Shown here piece after piece: positions 52,433-58,829 of a stretch of DNA of 64,000 nucleotides (positions are counted from its first letter, which is position 1; every line of letters begins with the position of its first letter). Below the pieces are notes generated by a model. The model was not told the DNA's origin and made no database searches. It worked only from the letters and a program-made list of their open reading frames with translations. The stretch comes from Microbacteriaceae bacterium (GTDB lineage Bacteria > Actinomycetota > Actinomycetes > Actinomycetales > Microbacteriaceae). The position numbers were made by a program, and so were the translations under genes. The stretch spans positions 1 through 64,000 of the forward strand of contig SCRE01000023.1 in NCBI GenBank assembly GCA_004297935.1, in the 5' to 3' direction.

Positions 52433-53220
52433 CGCGGCACATCCGCCCGCCAGCTGCGCATCACGAGCAGGATGACGATCGCGACGGCGACGAGCAACAG
52501 GGAAAGCGCGATTGCGGAGTCCTGGCTCACGCCGGCGCCGTTGAACGCCGTGTAGATGGCGAGCGGCATCGTGCGGGTGACGCCCTCCGCATTGCCGGCG
52601 AACAGCGCCGTCGCGCCGAACTCGCCGAGCGCGCGCGCGAAGCAGAGCACCGTTCCGGCGACCAGGCCGGGGGTCGCCAGCGGCAGGGTGACCCGCCAGA
52701 ACGTGATCCAGCGCCCGGCGCCGAGCGTGGCGGCGACCGCCTCGTAGCGCGTTCCGGCGGTACGCAGCGCACCCTCGACCGAGATCACCAAGAACGGCAG
52801 CGCCACGAACGACTGCGCGATCACCACGGCAGCCGTCGTGAACGGGACGCGGATGCCGAACCCCTCCAGCGACGCCCCGATCAGCCCGGTGCGGCCGAGG
52901 AGGTACAGCAGTGCGATGCCTCCGACCAGTGGCGGCAGCACCAACGGCAGCGTCGTCAGCGCACGCAGCACACCGGCCAGGCGCGTGCGGCTGCGAGCGA
53001 TGACCAGTGCCAGCGGAACCCCGATCACAAAACAGATGGTCGTTGCCACGGTCGCCGTGCGCAGCGACAACGACAATGCATCACGCGCCGCCTGCGATGT
53101 GATCGCCTGGGGCACCGTTGCCCAATCGAGGCGGAAGAGCAACCCGACGATCGGCAGGATCAGCAGGGCGAGTCCGAGCACCGCCGGGACATAGAGGAAC
53201 CGTGGAACTCTGCCCGTCAC
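52429..53220 (-). CDS. modB: Molybdate ABC transporter permease
   Basis: A 263-residue membrane protein with about five helices. ModB marks are the helix LALLILPIVGLLFRLDW, the TLPLVLPPLVGGIALLYLLG segment, and the EAA loop region TLGAGRWITFWRVTLPLATP with RALGEFGATALFAGN. GTG 53220 overlaps the modA stop (GTGA). The track ORF's first 113 residues are antisense to modA. Confidence 0.93.
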   Translation of the reverse strand: MTGRVPRFLYVPAVLGLALLILPIVGLLFRLDWATVPQAITSQAARDALSLSLRTATVATTICFVIGVPLALVIARSRTRLAGVLRALTTLPLVLPPLVGGIALLYLLGRTGLIGASLEGFGIRVPFTTAAVVIAQSFVALPFLVISVEGALRTAGTRYEAVAATLGAGRWITFWRVTLPLATPGLVAGTVLCFARALGEFGATALFAGNAEGVTRTMPLAIYTAFNGAGVSQDSAIALSLLLVAVAIVILLVMRSWRADVPR

Positions 53221-54032
53221 GGCGCTGCGAAGCCGTAGCCGGCGAGCACCTTCTGCCCGGCGGGTGACAGTACGAACTGCACGAACGCGGCGGCGGCAGT
53301 CGGGTTCGGGGCGGCCTTCAGTGCGGCAATCGGGTACTTGTTCACGGCCTTGTCCGCGTCTGGAATCTTCACGCCGGCAACCGCTGAGCTGGCAGCCTTG
53401 ACGTCCGTGACATAGACGAGCCCGGCATCCGCGTTGCCGGATTTCACCTTGGTGATCACCGCGGTGACGTTCTGTTCCTCGCTGACCGGCCTGACCGCAA
53501 TGCCATCGGCGTCGAGCAGCGTGTGCGAGGCGGTGCCGCACGGCACCTGCGGGGCGCACAAGACGACCTGCAGTTTGGGGTTCGCCAGGTCGGAAAGCCC
53601 GGTGATCTTCCTGGGGTTGCCGGGCTGCACCGCGATCTCGAGGGCATTGCGGGCGAACACGGTCGACGATCCGTCGAGAAGGCCGGCCGAGGAGACTTCG
53701 TCCATGGTCGCCTGATCGGCGGAGGCGAACACGTCGACGGGTGCGCCCTGGATCAACTGGGTCGCCAGCGTGGACGAGCCGTCATAGTCGATCGGCTTCA
53801 CCGTCACACCGGGGTTCGCCTTTTCGAATGCGGCAGCCAGTTCGTTGAACGAGGCCGTGAGCGAGGCCGCGGCGTAGATCGTCAGGTCGCCACTGAGCGC
53901 ATCGGCCGCGTGCGAGGACGTCGCCGCATGGCCCGCCCCGGCCGGGCTCGACCCGCTCTGCCCGGAGGCACAGCCGGCCAGCAGCAGCACACCGGCAACG
54001 GCAGCCAGTACTCGAACACCCCGACCGATCAT
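53217..54032 (-). CDS. modA: Molybdate-binding lipoprotein
   Basis: A 271-residue substrate-binding protein. The lipoprotein signal is VLAAVAGVLLLAGCASG (lipobox LAGC). The ModA core has LTIYAAASLTASFNELAAAF, VDVFASADQATMDEVSSAGL, RNALEIAVQPGNP, and the binding-site residues Ser in AASL and SADQ. The C-terminus AFVQFVLSPAGQKVLAGYGF is typical. ATG 54032 overlaps the regulator stop (ATGA). Confidence 0.94.
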   Translation of the reverse strand: MIGRGVRVLAAVAGVLLLAGCASGQSGSSPAGAGHAATSSHAADALSGDLTIYAAASLTASFNELAAAFEKANPGVTVKPIDYDGSSTLATQLIQGAPVDVFASADQATMDEVSSAGLLDGSSTVFARNALEIAVQPGNPRKITGLSDLANPKLQVVLCAPQVPCGTASHTLLDADGIAVRPVSEEQNVTAVITKVKSGNADAGLVYVTDVKAASSAVAGVKIPDADKAVNKYPIAALKAAPNPTAAAAFVQFVLSPAGQKVLAGYGFAAP

Positions 54033-54445
54033 TCCGTGCCGTCCTTCTCTGTCTCGATGACCACCATGGTCGCCTTGATGACGGCTATCGCCCGCGAGCC
54101 GACTTCGAGGCCGAGGTCGCGCACCGCTTCGCTCGACATGAGCGAGACGACCCGATGCGGGCCGCACTGCAGTTCGACCTGCGCCATGACCGTGTCCATG
54201 ACGATGCCGGTGACCAGCCCGACGAGGTGATTGCGTGCGCTGCGGCGCACCCCGCTGGTGTCATCGGCGACCACGGCGATCCGCTGCGCATGCGCCGCCA
54301 ACGCTACGCCGTCGACGATCTGGCGACCCGAGCCGTCCTTCGTCGCCGCCAGGATGCCCTCGCTCACCCACCGCCGCACCGTGTCGTCGCTCACCCCGAG
54401 GAGCTCGGCGGCCTCGCTAATCCGATAATGCGTCACAACGCTCAT
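54029..54445 (-). CDS. Molybdate-responsive regulator: excisionase-type HTH plus Mop (TOBE) domain
   Basis: A 138-residue protein. Residues 1-60 form a MerR/excisionase-like HTH (YRISEAAELLGVSDDTVRRW, SEGILAAT). Residues 70-132 form a single molybdate-binding Mop domain (SARNHLVGLVTGIVMDTVMA, GPHRVVSLMSSEAVRDLGL, GSRAIAVIKATMVVIE). This is the actinobacterial stand-in for ModE. It is the first gene of the modABC operon, so it probably represses the operon when molybdate is plentiful. Confidence 0.9.
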   Translation of the reverse strand: MSVVTHYRISEAAELLGVSDDTVRRWVSEGILAATKDGSGRQIVDGVALAAHAQRIAVVADDTSGVRRSARNHLVGLVTGIVMDTVMAQVELQCGPHRVVSLMSSEAVRDLGLEVGSRAIAVIKATMVVIETEKDGTE

Positions 54446-54778
54446 CTTAGTTCCGTATCTGCGGAATGCATCGACCGATTGTGCGAGCTCTTCGCAGCGG
54501 GTGGGGGCGTTCGACCGCGCGGTCGGCTCCTTATCGTTGGTGGGGATGTCGGCGTACCGGTGAGCAAGTCAGTCGCGAAATCGCCTGTAGCGTATAGCGT
54601 CGACCAGTAGAAACCGCCTCCCTTCGCCGGGTGTTTTTGCGGGTGGGTGTTACGGGAATGTCCGACCCAGTGACCGTCTCGATTTCGAAAATGTCCGAAG
54701 ACATTTGAACCTGTCCCAGTCAGCGTCCGCATCTGCGATCGACTCCGGCGATGCTGACAACGACGGTATACTTGCAGT
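54446..54778. other. Intergenic region with a small hairpin
   Basis: This 333-bp region between the mod operon and a toxin-antitoxin pair has no gene; the ORF 54155-54610 is antisense noise. AAATGTC-CGAA-GACATTT (54689-54706) is a perfect 7-bp stem with a CGAA tetraloop, 73 bp before the antitoxin start. It could be an operator for the antitoxin or a small terminator. Confidence 0.5.
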
Positions 54779-55015
54779 ATGACTACCACAATCAAGGTCA
54801 GTGACGAGCTGCGAGATCGCTTGAAGGTGCAGGCTGCGCGAGATGGCCTGACTTTGGGTGCCCATCTGGCTCGCCTCGCCGAGGCAGACGACCGCGCACA
54901 TAGGTTGAGCGACCTCAAGACTGCGATCGCCGACACGTCGGGCACGGGTGCGGCGCTCTACGCAGCGGAAGCCGCCGAGTGGGAGCGTACCGAACTCGCC
55001 GACATGACCGCATGA
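54779..55015 (+). CDS. MazE-like ribbon-helix-helix antitoxin
   Basis: A 78-residue protein, MTTTIKVSDELRDRLKVQAA followed by RDGLTLGAHLARLAEADDRA. The N-terminal beta strand and two helices fit a ribbon-helix-helix DNA-binding domain. The acidic, Ala-rich C-terminus (DTSGTGAALYAAEAAEWERT) would wrap the toxin. It should repress its own promoter. The stop overlaps the toxin start by ATGA. Confidence 0.82.
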   Translation: MTTTIKVSDELRDRLKVQAARDGLTLGAHLARLAEADDRAHRLSDLKTAIADTSGTGAALYAAEAAEWERTELADMTA

Positions 55016-55356
55016 GCGATCTTGACCTTGCGCCGGGCGTTGTCGCCTGGGCGACGCTCGAGCCTGTGCGAGGCCGCGAGCAGGGCGGTCATCGACCCGT
55101 CCTCGTGATCGCCTCGACAGGCTACCTCGACGCCGTCACAACGCTCGTGATCGTTCTTCCAATCTCGACAGTAGACCGGGGGTGGCCGAACCATATCGCG
55201 ATCGACGGGCCGAGTGGCCTCGATCGGCCATCGTGGATCATGAGCGAACAGCCTCGCACCCTCTCACGTGATCGGATTACCGGGATCGCCGGACACGTCT
55301 CCCAAGAATGCCTCAACACAGTGCGGCTCTGGCTGAGCGACTTTCTCGACCTCTAA
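55012..55356 (+). CDS. MazF/PemK-like endoribonuclease toxin
   Basis: A 114-residue toxin with the PemK/MazF barrel: APGVVAWATLEPVRGREQGG, HRPVLVIASTGYLDAVTTLV, VLPISTVDRGWPNHIAIDGP, and SWIMSEQPRTLSRDRITGI with the conserved Glu-Gln and Arg region. MazF toxins cut mRNA at short motifs. Both members of this pair are intact, unlike the RelE-type pair at 21.6-22.1 kb. ATG 55012 is fixed by the overlap with the antitoxin. Confidence 0.88.
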   Translation: MSDLDLAPGVVAWATLEPVRGREQGGHRPVLVIASTGYLDAVTTLVIVLPISTVDRGWPNHIAIDGPSGLDRPSWIMSEQPRTLSRDRITGIAGHVSQECLNTVRLWLSDFLDL

Positions 55357-55772
55357 ACCCTGAACGAACACTCGCCGGTATCGCGTAGGACGCCGCTGGT
55401 GGTCCACCGTGACTCTGAACGCTCCGCTTGCGGGCAACTCGAGCAGAATGCCGGAGCAAGTTGGTTGACGCTTTAACGCGTCCGATGGTCGTCCGGCTTA
55501 CGGGACGCGGTCCCAGTGGCCGGTTTCTTAGCGCTCTTTGGCAGGAAACCAGCCGCCAACTTGGTCGGAATTCCCTCCTCAACCGGCCTACAAACAGTTG
55601 ATCATACACAGCTGGCACCGTTGGGCCACACTACGGACCCCTCGATTCCATTGGGTGGACAGCGAATGACAAGCTGGAGAACCCTTGGTTCTGCCTATCG
55701 AATCTGTCGTGTTGGTCGTCTGGCTTGCGGGCGGGAGATGTGGCTGGTTTGTCGGTCTGGTTGAATGGCGCG
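55357..55772. other. Gene-poor gap of about 415 bp
   Basis: ORFs on both strands (55313-55618, 55516-55764) have no recognisable family features and no ribosome-binding site. Nothing RNA-like stands out. It may be decayed sequence between the toxin-antitoxin pair and the S66 peptidase gene. Confidence 0.45.
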
Positions 55773-56825
55773 ATGACCTCACGCGCATTCGCTCGCTTGC
55801 CGAAAGCCAAACCGGGCGATCGCGTCGCGATCCTGTCGCCGGCGTTTGCCGCACCCGCGGTGTCCGGGGCCATCCACGAGCAGGCGATGTGCCGTCTGAG
55901 CGAGGCAACGGGCCTGGTGCCGGTGGAATACCCGACGACGCGGCAGCTTGGTGCGAGCGCCGGCGCGCGGGCTGCCGATATCGTGGCGGCATTCGCCGAC
56001 CCGAGCATCCGGGCCGTGCTCGCGACGATCGGCGGCGACGACCAGGTCACGGTGATCCCGCACATCGACCGCGCCGTCATTACCGCGAACCCGAAACCGT
56101 TCCTCGGCTACAGCGACAACACGAACCTGCACAACCTTCTCTGGAGCCTTGGGGTGCCGAGCTACTACGGCGGTTCGACACAGGTGCACCTCGGCCCCGG
56201 GCCGCACCTGGATGACATACATCTCGCGTCGTTGCGCGCCGCGCTGCTGGAAGGCGGGACCCTCGAGTTGACCGACCCGGGTGAATCGGAGGACTTCGGC
56301 ATTCCATGGACCGACCCGCGCGCCCTTACAGAGTTCGGCGTGCGCGAGGCGACCGAGCCGTGGGTCTGGGCCGGGCCGAGCGCGGTCGTCGAGGGTCCGA
56401 GTTGGGGCGGCTGCATCGAGGTCATCGACCAGATCGCTGTTGCCGACCGGATGCCCGAAACCTCAGACCTTGTCGGGTCGATTCTCCTACTTGAGACGAG
56501 CGAAGAACTTCCGGCCGCGGACCAGGTGAAACGGTGGGTGCGAGCGCTCGGTGAGCGGGGCATCCTCAAAGCCGTCGCCGGGGTACTCGTCGCCCGCCCA
56601 CCGGTCAGCGAACTGCACTCCGTCATTCCGTCCCCGCACGAGCGTGCGCGGCTGCGCGCCGCCCAGCGTGAAACCGTCATCGAACAGATCACCCAATACA
56701 ACCCCGACGCCGTCATCTGTCTCGGGGTGCCGTTCGGCCACACCAGACCGCAATGGATCATCCCGCACGGCGGCACAATCCGACTCGACGGTGCCGCGCG
56801 CACGGTCGGCGCCGACTACGGCTGA
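55773..56825 (+). CDS. S66-family LD-carboxypeptidase-like protein (MccF type)
   Basis: A 350-residue serine peptidase-fold protein. Family parts are PGDRVAILSPAFAAPAVSGA, IRAVLATIGGDDQVTVIPHI, FLGYSDNTNLHNLL (nucleophile Ser in GYSDN) and the C-terminal CLGVPFGHTRPQWIIPHGG with the catalytic His. The length and the TIGGDDQ variant match the MccF/self-immunity branch rather than the peptidoglycan-recycling LdcA branch. MccF-like enzymes cleave acyl-adenylates such as microcin C, so a detoxifying role is possible. ATG 55773 is used; the ribosome-binding site is weak. Confidence 0.88.
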   Translation: MTSRAFARLPKAKPGDRVAILSPAFAAPAVSGAIHEQAMCRLSEATGLVPVEYPTTRQLGASAGARAADIVAAFADPSIRAVLATIGGDDQVTVIPHIDRAVITANPKPFLGYSDNTNLHNLLWSLGVPSYYGGSTQVHLGPGPHLDDIHLASLRAALLEGGTLELTDPGESEDFGIPWTDPRALTEFGVREATEPWVWAGPSAVVEGPSWGGCIEVIDQIAVADRMPETSDLVGSILLLETSEELPAADQVKRWVRALGERGILKAVAGVLVARPPVSELHSVIPSPHERARLRAAQRETVIEQITQYNPDAVICLGVPFGHTRPQWIIPHGGTIRLDGAARTVGADYG

Positions 56826-56869
56826 GTCCACCGGGAGCCCACGCTCGGCGCCACGAACCCCACTGCTTG

Positions 56870-56990
56870 CTACCGGCGGAGGCGACGTTGGAGGACCTGA
56901 TAGACGTTCTCGCGGGTGCTGATCGTGATGACAAGGATCAGCAGCTGACGGTCGTGCACCTGATAACAGACGCGGTAGTCACCAATTCGG
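56870..56990 (-). pseudogene. RelE/ParE-type toxin, C-terminal remnant
   Basis: The minus strand reads RIGDYRVCYQVHDRQLLILV, ITISTRENVYQVLQRRLRR-stop. This is the C-terminal beta-sheet of RelE/ParE toxins (RIGDYRV.Y.V.D..L.VL.V..R..VY). A stop lies only three codons upstream in frame, so the N-terminal half is gone. No antitoxin is next to it. Confidence 0.65.
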
Positions 56991-57002
56991 GATGCAGCTC
57001 AA

Positions 57003-57395
57003 CGATGGGCGCAACGTGGGCAAGCGCCTGGCCGCAGAAGAATGTTGACGCGATTGTCCAACTGCAAGCGGACGACGGCGATCATTGGGCTTCGATGTTC
57101 AGGCCGTTCCACGGGCGCGATGGATTGCGCAGCTAGGTCGAGGAATGCTTCGCGGAAGAGACTCGGCCTGCCGAACGTGGTTTGCCGAACCAATTGTTGA
57201 CGGTGATACGGCGGCAGTTGAGTATTGGGTGGTCATCTACGTCGAAGATCGGCCGACCACGATCTCCAGATGCACGGTGCTGCACTTTGACGATTCGGGC
57301 CTCGTGAGTCAGGCACGAGACTACTCACACGCAAAGGACGGCTACCATACGAGGCCGCACCCGTCACATTCTGACCTGCGATGGAGGCTGCCGCA
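57003..57395 (+). pseudogene. SnoaL-like (NTF2-fold) gene, decayed
   Basis: One frame reads TWASAWPQKNVDAIVQLQA and MFRPFHGRDGLRS, then TAG in place of the usual Tyr, then VEECFAEETRPAE. A shift near 57,180 continues TWFAEPIVDGDTAAVEYWVV, SRCTVLHFDDSGLVSQARDY. The order W..AW..GDVDAI..L / F..P..GRDG / F.EPIVDGDRAAVE / RDY is that of SnoaL-like polyketide-cyclase-fold proteins. One nonsense codon and one frameshift inactivate it. Its tail runs towards the convergent transporter gene. Confidence 0.75.
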
Positions 57396-57401
57396 ACCGC
57401 G

Positions 57402-58499
57402 CTACAACCCGGTCGTGCCGAATAGCAGCCCGAGCAGATAGGTCGCTGCTGCGGCACCGAAGCCGATGGCCAGTTGACGCAAGGCACGCTTCAGCGGCGG
57501 GGCGCCGGAGAGCAGGCCGACGATCGCTCCCGTCGCGAGCAGCGCGATGCCGACGATCGCTGCCGCGGTCAGCACCGCAATCGTCCCGTGCAGTCCGAAC
57601 AGGTAGGGCAGAACGGGCAGCAACGCGCCCGATGCGAAGAACAGGAAGCTGGAGACCGCCGCCCGGAGGCCGGTGCCGATGGCCTCGTGATCGTCCGGTG
57701 CGTCGATGGCGGCCGAGGATCGCCCGTCGGCCACCGCCCGAAGAACCTCGGTTGCATGCGCTTGCGCATCGTCCGGTGCCATGCCTCGTGCGCGATACAT
57801 CAGGGCGAGCTCGTTGGCGTCAATGTCGAGGTGCGGCAGGGCGTGTCGCGTGTGCGGGTCGGGCGCGGATGCTTCCAGCAGCTCGCGCTGGGAACGGACC
57901 GAGACATACTCTCCCGCCGCCATCGACAGCGCGCCCGCCAGAAGCCCGGCGACACCGGCAAGCAGCACGACCTGATTGGCGGCGCCGGCCGCACTGATTC
58001 CGAGCACCAACGACAGGTTGCTGACCAGACCGTCGTTCATACCGAAGACGGCGGCGCGAAACGTGCCGGACAGCCGGTTGCGCCCTCGCGCGGCGAGCCC
58101 GCGCACGACCTCCTCGTGGATCTGCTCGTCGGCGGCCATCGTCGGGGTGGCATCGGCATCGTTTCGGTACGGGGAGCGTGATTCGGCCTGCTGCGCGAGG
58201 GCGAGCACGAACACCGATCCGAATCGTCTGGCTAGATAGCCGATCAGGCGCGTACGGGTGTCCCCGCGACGCGGCTTTCCCGCATCCGCACCCAGCAGGG
58301 TCAGCCAGTGCTGCTCGTGCCGGGTTTCGGCATCCGCCAGGGCAAGCAGGATCTCCCGTTCCTCGCCGTAGCGTCGCGAGGCGAGGTCGCGGTAGACGGC
58401 GGCTTCGGCTCGCTCATTGGCCAGGTATTGCCGCCAACGCCGGATATCGGCAGGCGTCCGGGTGGGGTGCGGGTTCGGTGGTGTTGTCTGTTGAGTCAT
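57402..58499 (-). CDS. VIT1/CCC1-family iron/manganese transporter with rubrerythrin-like N-domain (MbfA type)
   Basis: A 365-residue membrane protein. The N-terminal ferritin-like domain (residues 20-140) holds diiron-type Glu/His in LANERAEAAVYRDLA, DAETRHEQHWLTLLG and AADEQIHEEVVRGLA. The C-terminal VIT1 domain has FGMNDGLVSNLSLVLGISAA, LSMAAGEYVSVRSQREL and five hydrophobic helices. MbfA-like proteins export iron or manganese and protect against peroxide stress. ATG 58499 follows GAGGAGCCGCG. The 5' leader is strongly structured. Confidence 0.9.
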   Translation of the reverse strand: MTQQTTPPNPHPTRTPADIRRWRQYLANERAEAAVYRDLASRRYGEEREILLALADAETRHEQHWLTLLGADAGKPRRGDTRTRLIGYLARRFGSVFVLALAQQAESRSPYRNDADATPTMAADEQIHEEVVRGLAARGRNRLSGTFRAAVFGMNDGLVSNLSLVLGISAAGAANQVVLLAGVAGLLAGALSMAAGEYVSVRSQRELLEASAPDPHTRHALPHLDIDANELALMYRARGMAPDDAQAHATEVLRAVADGRSSAAIDAPDDHEAIGTGLRAAVSSFLFFASGALLPVLPYLFGLHGTIAVLTAAAIVGIALLATGAIVGLLSGAPPLKRALRQLAIGFGAAAATYLLGLLFGTTGL

Positions 58500-58548
58500 C
58501 GCGGCTCCTCGGCAACGTCTGCCCAAGGCTCGAGAAAATGCGCAAGCC

Positions 58549-58627
58549 TCGATCAGAATCCGTCTGATCGAAAGTCTCGCTCGCCCGGTGTCCGGGTGGC
58601 GCACCGGGCCTCCCATCCGAGGAGGCC
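58549..58627 (-). promoter_or_regulatory. Structured 5' leader of the MbfA-like gene with alternative hairpins
   Basis: Three stems sit 50-130 bp upstream of the start codon: TCGATCAGA/TCTGATCGA (58549-58571, 9 bp), GCCCGGTG/CACCGGGC (58583-58609, 8 bp) and GGCCTCC/GGAGGCC (58607-58627, 7 bp). The last two share bases 58607-58609, so they compete. That is the layout expected of a regulatory leader. I cannot match it to a known metal riboswitch. Confidence 0.5.
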
Positions 58628-58829
58628 AGTATGTCGATGCGTCGTTACGCCCATGGTGCGGGCGGTGGGAGCTACTCCCTTTCGATCTGCCTAGTGTACG
58701 GTGCACGCCGGGAAACCTGCGCCACCCGGCGCGGTCGGCGATCTGCTTGCGGGTGTTCGCTGGTGTCTGCCGTCACGGGCTCATTCCGCGTCGGCACCCG
58801 CAGGTTCGGTGTCGGCGCGGTAGGCGTCG
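58628..58829. other. Intergenic region before the mevalonate genes
   Basis: About 200 bases lie between the MbfA-like leader and the stop of the HMGR-mevalonate kinase gene. ORFs here (58631-59044 and others) are antisense or low-complexity. It presumably holds the mbfA-like promoter and the end of the mevalonate transcript. I see no canonical T-rich terminator. Confidence 0.4.

Noticed and set aside
51227-52555. 442-aa plus-strand ORF over modC
   Set aside because: Antisense noise across the ABC motifs of modC.
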